Origin: Methylocystis sp. B8
GTDB taxonomy: Bacteria; Pseudomonadota; Alphaproteobacteria; Rhizobiales; Beijerinckiaceae
Reading direction: 5' to 3'
DNA length: 64,000 nucleotides
Assembly: GCF_005771425.1 (NCBI RefSeq)
Contig: NZ_VBTZ01000002.1
Location: 62,001 to 126,000, forward strand
Shown here: in pieces, positions 15,811 through 22,369 of the stretch
Layout: the number at the start of each line of letters is the position of its first letter
Numbering within the stretch: position 1 is the first letter of the stretch
Program-made: the position numbers and the translations under genes
Notes under the pieces: model-generated
What the model was told of the DNA's origin: nothing
The model's database searches: none
What the model saw: only the letters and a program-made list of their open reading frames with translations

Positions 15811-17250
15811 ATGTTTCGAAGGCTTTCCCTGCGTCTTCGCCTATCGCTGCTGCTCGGCGCCGTGCTCGCGCTGGGATTGGCGCTCGGCGTCGGCCTGCTC
15901 GTCTTGCACGCCGGCGCGCGGGTTCGCGCCGAGGCCGACGGCGCAACGCGCCTGGCGCGCGATCTCGTCGAAGCGACACTGCCCCGATTGGACTCCGCCG
16001 CGGACCCGCAAGCGGAGATCGCGAGACTTTTAGCGGATGCGAGGCGGCTGCGCCATGTCCGCGTCACTCTCGCGGGAGACGAAGCTCCCTCGAAGGAGGA
16101 TGTCGACCGCACGCCGCAGTGGTTCACTCGGCTTGTGCTGCCGAACGCCGCCGTGATACGGATCGAAACCGGCCGTGGCGCGATCCTGATCGCTCCCAAT
16201 CCTGCGGATGAAATCGCCGAGATTTGGCAGGAGATCGTCTGGCTCGCGATCGGCGGCGCCGGAATCGCGGTCGCCGCTTTTGGCCTCGTTTCGCTCGCCG
16301 TGTCGCGGACGCTGCGCCCCATCGCGACACTCGCGGAAGGGCTGCAACGTCTGGAGCGCGGCGAACATTCGATGCGCGTTCCCGCCGACGGCTCGCCTGA
16401 ATTCGTGATCATCGCCGAACGCATCAACGCGCTCGCCGCAACGCTGCAAAGACTCGATGACGAAAATCGCCGGCTCGTGCGGCGCATGATCCATGTGCAA
16501 GACGAAGAGCGCAAAGACATCGCGCGCGATCTGCATGATGAGATCGGCCCTTTCCTGTTCGCCGTGCGCGCGGGCGTCGGCGCATTGGCGCGTCACGCGA
16601 CCGCTCCGGGGGCCGACCCTTCGCGTCTCGCCGAAGACTGCGCCCGTATCGACGCGCAGATCGCCGCTCTGCAGCAGGTCAACCGACGCATTCTCGGGCG
16701 GCTGCGTCCAGCCGCCCTCGAGGAGATGGGACTTGATGACGCCTTGCAGGCGCTCGCGCAAGGTTGGCGCGAGGCCAATCCCAATGTCGCCATCGTGCTT
16801 TCGCTTGATGGCGCTTCCGGCGACCTAGATCACGCTGTATTTGGGCGTAGTCGCCCAAATACAGATAACGTGATCGATTCCAAAAGCTTAGAGCGCGCTT
16901 TACGCGAAAAACCGGATTCCACTTTTTCGCAGCGCGCTCTAGACGAGGAAACCGCGCTCACCGCCTATCGCATCGTGCAGGAGGGACTCGCCAATGCGCT
17001 TCGGCATTCTGGCGCCGATCTGGTCGAAGTGACCGTCACGCACGCCAATGGCGCATTGCATATCGTCGTGGAGGATAATGGGTCCGGTCTCGACGCGACG
17101 CGTCCTTCGTCATCGAGCGGCGGTCTCGGTTTGCGTGGTATGAGCGAACGAGTAGGCGCGCTCGGCGGCGCGCTCACCCTCGGCAATAATGCGCAAGGCG
17201 GCGCGCGGCTCACCGCGTCGCTGCCCCTGCGCGGCGCCGCTGGTCGCTAA
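15811..17250 (+). CDS. HAMP-containing sensor histidine kinase (HisKA_3/NarX type) with in-frame insertion
   Basis: Membrane sensor kinase of 479 residues. First membrane helix at about residues 8-32 (LSLLLGAVLALGLALGVGLL), a periplasmic sensor of about 110 residues, a second helix at about 145-168, HAMP to about 225, then the phosphoacceptor helix with DEERKDIARDLHDEIGPF. The ATPase domain begins with ETALTAYRIVQEGLANALRH and ends with VVEDNGSGLD and GLGLRGMSERV. Between them a 38-residue block (residues 341-378) is encoded by a palindromic DNA element; without it the sequence reads GDLDEETAL, as in relatives. The start is ATG 15811; a TTG 18 codons upstream is open but less likely. Whether the enlarged protein is active is unknown. 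Confidence 0.9.
   Translation: MFRRLSLRLRLSLLLGAVLALGLALGVGLLVLHAGARVRAEADGATRLARDLVEATLPRLDSAADPQAEIARLLADARRLRHVRVTLAGDEAPSKEDVDRTPQWFTRLVLPNAAVIRIETGRGAILIAPNPADEIAEIWQEIVWLAIGGAGIAVAAFGLVSLAVSRTLRPIATLAEGLQRLERGEHSMRVPADGSPEFVIIAERINALAATLQRLDDENRRLVRRMIHVQDEERKDIARDLHDEIGPFLFAVRAGVGALARHATAPGADPSRLAEDCARIDAQIAALQQVNRRILGRLRPAALEEMGLDDALQALAQGWREANPNVAIVLSLDGASGDLDHAVFGRSRPNTDNVIDSKSLERALREKPDSTFSQRALDEETALTAYRIVQEGLANALRHSGADLVEVTVTHANGALHIVVEDNGSGLDATRPSSSSGGLGLRGMSERVGALGGALTLGNNAQGGARLTASLPLRGAAGR
16830..16943 (+). repeat. Palindromic element inserted in frame inside the sensor kinase gene
   Basis: The element is 114 bp (38 codons) and leaves the frame open. It comprises two hairpins. 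The first pairs GATCACG with CGTGATC outside and CTGTATTTGGGCG with CGCCCAAATACAG inside. The second pairs TAGAGCGCGCT with AGCGCGCTCTA outside and GCGAAAAA with TTTTTCGC inside. A direct repeat CTAGA flanks it (16825-16829 and 16939-16943), consistent with a short target duplication. The second hairpin resembles a common alphaproteobacterial intergenic repeat with GAGCG arms and an AAACCGG-TTCCACTTTT core. Insertion within a coding sequence recalls Rickettsia palindromic elements. Confidence 0.85.
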
Positions 17251-17612
17251 GCTGTAATCCAGGCGCGCGCCTCATCGGCTTGCGACGTCGAAAACACCTT
17301 CATCTCGCCGGGCGTAATGAAGCTGAATAGCTGCATCGTGTGCTTGATCCACTCAACGTCGGTGATGAGCGCGATTCGCTCCCAACGCGTGAGATGTCCC
17401 ATTCCGACCTTGAAATCCTCAAACATCGCGCCGGGATCAATTCCCGAGAAGTCGGGCGTGATCTCGTAATAGATCCTGACCTTGTCGTGTTTCTTGAGCG
17501 CGCTCTCAACCGCAGGAACGAGGACAGAATCGTAATCCGCCTTCGTCACACGACCCTTACAGCGAATCGCCACGACATTATCGGGAAAGTTCGATAGTTG
17601 CTCGATCACCAA
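17247..17612 (-). CDS. SpoIIAA-like (STAS/SEC14-related) protein
   Basis: A 121-residue cytosolic protein of the SpoIIAA-like family (PF11964 type). Typical segments are VVAIRCKGRVTKADYDSVLVP at the N-terminus, VRIYYEITPDFSGIDPGAMF in the middle, ERIALITDVEWIK, and the terminal GEMKVFSTSQADEARAWI. The function of the family is not well defined; it is often found near transport or stress genes. Its stop overlaps the stop of the convergent sensor kinase by 3 bp. Confidence 0.85.
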   Translation of the reverse strand: MVIEQLSNFPDNVVAIRCKGRVTKADYDSVLVPAVESALKKHDKVRIYYEITPDFSGIDPGAMFEDFKVGMGHLTRWERIALITDVEWIKHTMQLFSFITPGEMKVFSTSQADEARAWITA

Positions 17613-17943
17613 CGTCCTCCATAAACTTAGCGGATGTACTTAAGGGGCTACGCCAAAGACGCAGTGCCCTGCTCGCCGAGCAGTCGTGCTCTTAAAAGCT
17701 TGGGCACGACGGAGTTGTGAGCGCCTGCGATGAATTTGAAGATATGTGAAGAATATTTCATCTGACTAGCGAACGCCTTTCGGCCGCCGCTGCAGCGGCA
17801 ATCTCCTGCTCCAAAGGGTCAAGCCATTGGCGTCCCTTCTCATTTCTTCCCGCTGACCACTCGCCGCCGACGCGCCTGCAACTCGATCGCGAGTCCCCTA
17901 TATGCGGCTGCAGCGCTTGGCTATGCATTCATGGAGGCGGCGC
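17613..17943. other. Intergenic stretch without recognisable gene
   Basis: About 330 bp between the divergent SpoIIAA-like and DUF1614 genes. I see an imperfect dyad (CGTGCTC...GGGCACG) near 17686-17709 and a GCCGCTGCAGCGGC palindrome near 17790, neither assignable. The promoters of both neighbours must lie here, but none could be placed with confidence. No RNA gene was recognised. Confidence 0.4.
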
Positions 17944-18675
17944 GTGTATTCCCACCAGCTTCATTATCTTCCCCTGCCGCCGCTAATTTATGCGGTCTTC
18001 TTTGGCGCGCTTGTCGCGCTATTCGTGCTGATACAGCTTGGCGCGCTGCACTATGCCTATAGCCGCATCGGTCTGAGCTCCAGATCTGCGACGCTCGTGC
18101 TGCTCGCTTCGCTACTTGGAAGCTACATAAACATTCCCGTGGCACACTTCGCCAACGAACGCGTCGTTCCTCAGGAAATGATCGATTTCTTCGGAAGGCG
18201 TTATGTGGTCCCGATGATCGTCGATTGGCCGGGAATGATACTGGCCGTGAACGTTGGCGGCGCCGTCATTCCGATTCTGCTTTCGATTTATCTGCTTGCC
18301 CGCAACCGCATTTGGATCGTCGCAACCTTGGCGACGGCGATCGTCGCCGTTGTCGTCCACTTGTTCTCGCGGATTGTTCCCGGCGTCGGCATCAGCGTGC
18401 CCATTCTGGCGCCGCCGATCTTATCGGCGGTTCTGGCGATATTGTTGTCGCGCGATTTCGCCGCGCCGATTGCCTATGTCAGCGGCAGTCTCGGCACCCT
18501 GATCGGCGCGGACTTGCTCAATCTCGGCAGAATACAAGAGATCGGGACGCCCGTCGCATCCTTTGGCGGCGCAGGGACGTTCGACGGCATATTCGTTACC
18601 GGAATTCTTGCCGTGCTCATCGCGAGCCTTCCCTTGCGCCGGAAGCCTTCCGGCGTTTCGCCTACGACGCAGTAG
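17944..18675 (+). CDS. DUF1614 integral membrane protein
   Basis: Multi-helix inner-membrane protein of 243 residues with at least six hydrophobic segments. The N-terminal LHYLPLPPLIYAVFF and the polar loop SYINIPVAHFANERVV are characteristic of DUF1614, as are VNVGGAVIPILLSIYL, VGISVPILAPPILSAVLAIL and GSLGTLIGADLLNLGRIQ. The family has no established function; the conserved GGAxIPI and GTLIGADL motifs hint at transport. The start is GTG 17944, placed 6 bases after GGAGG; two in-frame ATGs up to 42 bases upstream lack such a site. It precedes lanM on the same strand by 111 bp. Confidence 0.85.
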   Translation: MYSHQLHYLPLPPLIYAVFFGALVALFVLIQLGALHYAYSRIGLSSRSATLVLLASLLGSYINIPVAHFANERVVPQEMIDFFGRRYVVPMIVDWPGMILAVNVGGAVIPILLSIYLLARNRIWIVATLATAIVAVVVHLFSRIVPGVGISVPILAPPILSAVLAILLSRDFAAPIAYVSGSLGTLIGADLLNLGRIQEIGTPVASFGGAGTFDGIFVTGILAVLIASLPLRRKPSGVSPTTQ

Positions 18676-18747
18676 TTCGACTGCACGCCAGCGCCGCTCT
18701 TCTTCCAGCGACGTTAACGGCGCTAGCCGGGTTCGCGGCGTCCGCGC

Positions 18748-18753
18748 TATATT
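18748..18753 (+). promoter_or_regulatory. Possible -10 box upstream of lanM
   Basis: TATATT matches five of six positions of the -10 consensus and lies 34 bp before the lanM start, in the only gap between the DUF1614 gene and lanM. No convincing -35 element is seen at 16-18 bp spacing, so the promoter would need an activator or is not real. Confidence 0.25.
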
Positions 18754-18786
18754 GCTTGCGATGGCCTGATTCAAAAGGAGTCGCAA

Positions 18787-19188
18787 ATGAAGAAAGCATT
18801 GCTGCTCGGCGCGCTGGCGCTTGCCGGCGCCATGGCGCTGCCGGCGACGGGCGCGCTCGCGAAGGCGACGGGTCCCGTCGCTGCGCTTGACACCGATAAT
18901 GACGGCACGGTCGATCTCAATGAAATCAATAAATCCGCCACTGATCTTTTTACGCGTCTCGAGAAGGACTCGGATGGGACGGTTGACGTTAAAGAAATGA
19001 AGGGACGCGTTTCGAAGAAAGAATTCAAAGAAGCCGATCCTGACAGTGACGGAACGCTATCCAAGGACGAGTTTCTCACTATGGTCTCCGGGATGTTCAA
19101 GGAGGCGGACCCTGACAATGACGGGACGCTTGACGCCAAGGAGCTCGGATCCAAGAAGGGTAAGGCGCTGCTCCGCGTGACAAGGTGA
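18787..19188 (+). CDS. lanM: Lanmodulin-like periplasmic EF-hand protein (lanthanide-binding)
   Basis: 133 residues with a signal peptide ending near ALA at residue 25, and four 12-residue EF-hand loops: D35-E46 (DTDNDGTVDLNE), E59-E70 (EKDSDGTVDVKE), D84-E95 (DPDSDGTLSKDE) and D108-E119 (DPDNDGTLDAKE). The loops are 12, 13 and 12 residues apart, the tight spacing that marks lanmodulin; calmodulin spacing is about twice that. KELKGRVS-like (KEMKGRVSK) and the end AKELGSKKGKALL also match. Oddities: the lanmodulin proline at loop position 2 is present only in loops 3 and 4 (T36 and K60 instead), loop 2 begins with E59, and loop 3 has S92 at position 9. Strong AAAGGAGT site. It heads the ABC cluster. 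Confidence 0.88.
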   Translation: MKKALLLGALALAGAMALPATGALAKATGPVAALDTDNDGTVDLNEINKSATDLFTRLEKDSDGTVDVKEMKGRVSKKEFKEADPDSDGTLSKDEFLTMVSGMFKEADPDNDGTLDAKELGSKKGKALLRVTR

Positions 19189-19255
19189 CTCGACCAGGGC
19201 GCGCGCGAGTTCTGAGAAACTTGATCCCGCGCGCCAAAGCGGCCATTTAGGCGAC

Positions 19256-20434
19256 ATGAAAAGCTTGGTCGCCGCCTTCTGTTTGCTGCTCGTAGCCGTA
19301 CCGGTTGCGGCTGAAACGGTGAACGTCAAGGTCGGCGTTCTGCGTGAAGCGCATTCGCGGGAGACCCTTTCCATTCTCGATATTCCCGCCGCTGACGATA
19401 CGCTCGCCGGCGCGCTGCTCGGCGTGGCCGACAACAACACCACGGGAAAATTCACCAACCAGACATTTGAGGCGATCGACGCCAAGCTTGACGAGGGCGA
19501 TGACGTGGTCGCGGCGTTCGACTCGCTGATCGAGAAGGGGGCGCTTTTCATCATCGCCGACCTCTCGCCTGAACGCCTGCTCGCGGCTTCTAATCGCGCC
19601 AAATCGAAGGGCGCCCTGCTCTTCAACGTCTCCGCCGCGGATGACCGACTTCGCGAAGAGGATTGCCGCACAAATGTCATCCATGTCGCGCCGACGCGAT
19701 CGATGCTGGCGGACGGTTTAGCGCAATATCTTGTGTGGAAGCAGTGGCGACGCTGGCTCATGATCAAGGGATCGCATCCGAAAGACGAGCTCCTGGCCCA
19801 AGCCTTCCGCAACAGCGCCAAAAAATTCGGCGCGAAGATCGTCGAAGAACGCGTCTATGAAGACACTGGCGGCGGGCGGCGCAGCGACTCTGGCTCCGTT
19901 CAAACGCAGCGGCAGATGCCGCTGCTGACGCAGAATGCGCCAGCCTATGACGTGCTCATCGCCGCCGACGAAAGCGAGGTATTCGGCGGCTACCTTCCCT
20001 ATCGCACCTGGGATCCGCGCCCGGTCGCCGGTTCGGCTGGCCTAATGCCGACGAACTGGGGCCCCGCGCATGAACAATGGGGCGCGCTTCAGTTGCAGAA
20101 CCGCTTCATCCAGACCTTCAGACGTTTGATGAATGCGCGCGACAATGCGGCGTGGCTTGCGATGCGCATGATCGGCGAAGCTGCGACGCGCACTGCATCG
20201 AACGACGTCGAGAAGCTGCGCCTCTATATGCTCGGCAAGGACTTCTCCATCGCCGCCTTCAAAGGCGTGCGGCTCACGTTGCGGCCATGGAATCAGCAAT
20301 TGCGCCAACCGATACTTCTTTCCGATGGACGGATGGTCGTCTCGGTTTCGCCGCAGGAAGGCTTCCTCCATCAAACGAGTGAACTCGACACGCTCGGAGT
20401 CGACCAGCCGGAGACGAAATGCAGATTGAAATGA
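19256..20434 (+). CDS. lutA: ABC transporter periplasmic binding protein, PQQ/lanthanide cluster (LutA-like)
   Basis: Exported protein of 392 residues (signal peptide MKSLVAAFCLLLVAVPVAA) with a type I periplasmic binding fold, close to the family annotated as substrate-binding protein of PQQ-dependent alcohol dehydrogenase ABC systems. Markers are LFNVSAADDRLREEDCRTNVIHVAPTRSMLADGLAQYLVWKQW (shown in part: CRTNVIHVAPTRSMLADGL), TWDPRPVAGSAGLMPTNWGP and MLGKDFSIAAFKGVRLTLRP. In Methylorubrum the orthologous lut cluster, next to lanM, is needed for lanthanide uptake. The gene is 67 bp after lanM and probably cotranscribed. The ligand is not proven; a lanthanide-chelate or PQQ-related ligand is possible. 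Confidence 0.82.
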   Translation: MKSLVAAFCLLLVAVPVAAETVNVKVGVLREAHSRETLSILDIPAADDTLAGALLGVADNNTTGKFTNQTFEAIDAKLDEGDDVVAAFDSLIEKGALFIIADLSPERLLAASNRAKSKGALLFNVSAADDRLREEDCRTNVIHVAPTRSMLADGLAQYLVWKQWRRWLMIKGSHPKDELLAQAFRNSAKKFGAKIVEERVYEDTGGGRRSDSGSVQTQRQMPLLTQNAPAYDVLIAADESEVFGGYLPYRTWDPRPVAGSAGLMPTNWGPAHEQWGALQLQNRFIQTFRRLMNARDNAAWLAMRMIGEAATRTASNDVEKLRLYMLGKDFSIAAFKGVRLTLRPWNQQLRQPILLSDGRMVVSVSPQEGFLHQTSELDTLGVDQPETKCRLK

Positions 20435-20465
20435 ACAAGGCTCTTCCGATTCATTCTCGTTTCCG

Positions 20466-20548
20466 GCGTCATGGCCGGGCTTGTCGCGGTCATCCATGCG
20501 AGAGTCCCAACGGCGTGGATGCCCGCGACAAGCGCGGGCATGACACGC
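20466..20548 (+). repeat. Palindromic repeat (GTCATGCCCGCG-TTGTCGCGGGCATCC family) between lutA and lutD
   Basis: Two imperfect arms face each other: GCGTCATGGCCGGGCTTGTC with ATCCATG on the left, and CGTGGATGCCCGCGACAAGC with GGGCATGACACGC on the right. This is a well-known alphaproteobacterial intergenic repeat. It fills most of the 128-bp gap between two genes that are otherwise expected to be close, and it lengthens the open frame upstream of the beta-propeller gene, so gene callers may place that start too early. Confidence 0.75.
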
Positions 20549-20562
20549 GTTACGCGATCAGC

Positions 20563-21522
20563 ATGACTATATCCGCCTTCCTTTGCTCTACGCTTCTCGT
20601 CACGCCCGCCGGCGCCTACAAGGCTTACGTCAGCAATGAAAAGGGCAATTCCATCACCGTCCTCGACACCGACAAGCTTGAAGCGACGGCGACTGTGAAA
20701 GTTGGCCGCCGACCGCGCGGCATCGCGCTCAATAAGGACGGGTCCGAACTCTACATTTGCGCAGGCGACGACGACGCCATCCAGCTGCTCGACACTAAGA
20801 CGCTGAAAATTACGGGCAAGCTGCCGTCAGGCCCTGATCCCGAGCTTCTGGCGCTCAGTCCAGACGGCAATATCATCTATGTTTCGAACGAAAACGATAA
20901 TCTCGTCACGCTCATTGACGTGAAGAAGAAGGAGATGATCGGCGACATTCCAGTCGGCGTTGAACCCGAGGGCATGGCGGTCAGTCCCAACGGCAAACTG
21001 CTCGTCAATACTTCTGAGACGACCAATATGGCGCATTTGATCGACACGCAGTCGAAAGAAATCGTCGCGAATATTCTCGTTGATGGGCGGCCGCGTTTCG
21101 CCGAATTCAAACAGGATGGTTCGGAGCTTTGGGTTTCGTCAGAAGTTGGTGGAACGGTCGCCGTCATCGATCCTGTGAAACGTGAATTGAAGCAGAAGAT
21201 CAGCTTCGACATTCCGGCGATGTCGAAGGAAGCGATCCAACCGATCGGGATTTCTTTCACGCGCGACGGAAAACGCGCCTTCGTGGCGCTTGGACCGGCC
21301 AATCGTGTTGCGGTGATCGACGCCGAGACGAAAAAGATCGAAAAATATTTGCTCGTCGGTCAGCGCGTCTGGCACCTCGCCTTCACGCCCGACGAAAAAT
21401 ATCTGCTCACCGCCAACGGCGTCTCCAACGACGTATCGGTGATCGACGTCGCGTCGCTCAAAGTGCTGAAGTCGATTCCAGTTGGTGCCTTTCCATGGGG
21501 CGTCGTCGTGGCGCCACAATGA
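20563..21522 (+). CDS. lutD: YVTN-type beta-propeller protein of the PQQ/lanthanide ABC cluster (LutD-like)
   Basis: 319-residue exported protein; signal peptide MTISAFLCSTLLVTPAGA. The mature part is a seven-bladed propeller built from YVTN-type repeats: AYVSNEKGNSITVLDTDKLE, SELYICAGDDDAIQLLDTKT, IIYVSNENDNLVTLIDVKKK and so on to KYLLTANGVSNDVSVIDVAS. The family is annotated as PQQ-dependent catabolism-associated beta-propeller. In the Methylorubrum lut cluster the equivalent periplasmic protein is, as I recall, LutD. The start is ATG 20563, because the 48 codons open upstream run through a palindromic repeat. The role is probably periplasmic binding or handover. Confidence 0.8.
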   Translation: MTISAFLCSTLLVTPAGAYKAYVSNEKGNSITVLDTDKLEATATVKVGRRPRGIALNKDGSELYICAGDDDAIQLLDTKTLKITGKLPSGPDPELLALSPDGNIIYVSNENDNLVTLIDVKKKEMIGDIPVGVEPEGMAVSPNGKLLVNTSETTNMAHLIDTQSKEIVANILVDGRPRFAEFKQDGSELWVSSEVGGTVAVIDPVKRELKQKISFDIPAMSKEAIQPIGISFTRDGKRAFVALGPANRVAVIDAETKKIEKYLLVGQRVWHLAFTPDEKYLLTANGVSNDVSVIDVASLKVLKSIPVGAFPWGVVVAPQ

Positions 21523-21528
21523 CAAACA

Positions 21529-21611
21529 CGTCATTGCGAGGCGCGTCAGCGACGAAGCAATCCAGGGCAGCGTGCCTAATTCTGGATTGCTTCGCTTCGC
21601 TCGCAATGACG
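21529..21611 (+). repeat. Palindromic repeat (GTCATTGCGAG-GAAGCAATCCAG family) between lutD and lutE
   Basis: Left arm CGTCATTGCGAGGCG then GACGAAGCAATCCAG; right arm CTGGATTGCTTCGCTTCGCT then CGCAATGACG. The arms pair over about 30 bp with small bulges. This common alphaproteobacterial repeat occupies nearly all of the 100-bp gap before the ATPase gene. Its transcript would be a stable hairpin and could affect read-through or mRNA stability within the cluster. Confidence 0.78.
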
Positions 21612-21622
21612 GAAACGCTCCA

Positions 21623-22369
21623 GTGACCCCTGCGCTCACGATCAAAGAGGTCAGCCACTCGTACGGCCCGCGAAAGGCCCTCGACGACGTCAGCTTTTCC
21701 GTTCCTCCCGGCAGCTTCACCGTGCTTCTGGGATTGAACGGCGCCGGCAAGAGCACGCTGTTCTCGCTCATCACCCGGCTCTACGCGGCGCGCCACGGCG
21801 AGATCGAGATCTTCGGTCATAACATCATGCGCGAGCCCGGCGCCGCACTGCGCCGGCTCGGCGTCGTTTTTCAGGCGCGCACGCTCGATCTCGAATTAAG
21901 CGTGATGCAGAACCTCGTCTATCACGCCGCCCTGCATGGCATTGGACCGATCGAAGCGCGCCGCCTTGCACACGCGGCGCTAGCGCGGGCGGGACTCGCC
22001 GACCGCGCGAAGGACAAGGCGCGCGCGCTGTCGGGCGGACAGATGCGCCGCGTCGAAATCGCGCGCGCGCTTCTACACGAACCGCGGCTGCTGCTTCTCG
22101 ACGAGGCGACTGTCGGGCTCGACATCAAGGCGCGCGCCGATCTTCTCGCGCTTGTACGCGAGCTGGTGCAGGAAAAGCGACTTGGCGTTTTGTGGGCAAC
22201 ACATCTCATCGACGAGATCGCCGACGACGATCAGGTGGTCATTTTGCATCAGGGCAGAGTGCTCGCGACAGACCGAGCGCAAGCGATCATCGTAGAGCAA
22301 GCCGCGGCGAACATCGGCGACGCCTTCACGCATATCACCGGCGCGGCTCAGGAGAAGCTTTCGGCATGA
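21623..22369 (+). CDS. lutE: ABC transporter ATP-binding protein, PQQ/lanthanide cluster (LutE-like)
   Basis: 248-residue ATPase. Walker A is LNGAGKST, the Q-loop is VVFQARTLDLELS, the signature is ALSGGQMRRVEIARALLHEP, and Walker B is RLLLLDEATVGLD, followed by the H-loop ATHLIDEI. EVSHSYGPRKALDDVSF at the start is typical of the PQQ-dependent alcohol dehydrogenase ABC family. The start is GTG 21623 (VTPALTIKEV): the ATG-initiated frame beginning 141 bases earlier would translate a palindromic repeat and overlap the propeller gene. It overlaps the permease gene by 4 bp (ATGA). Confidence 0.87.
   Translation: MTPALTIKEVSHSYGPRKALDDVSFSVPPGSFTVLLGLNGAGKSTLFSLITRLYAARHGEIEIFGHNIMREPGAALRRLGVVFQARTLDLELSVMQNLVYHAALHGIGPIEARRLAHAALARAGLADRAKDKARALSGGQMRRVEIARALLHEPRLLLLDEATVGLDIKARADLLALVRELVQEKRLGVLWATHLIDEIADDDQVVILHQGRVLATDRAQAIIVEQAAANIGDAFTHITGAAQEKLSA

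Noticed and set aside
15582-16520. A 312-codon minus-strand open frame overlapping the kinase and regulator genes
   Set aside because: Serine/arginine-rich shadow of two genes with full domain motifs.
18787-19188. Calling the EF-hand protein a calmodulin-like or calcium signalling protein
   Set aside because: The 12-13 residue spacing between loops and the flanking KGRVS and AKEL segments fit lanmodulin; calmodulin loops are about 25 residues apart.
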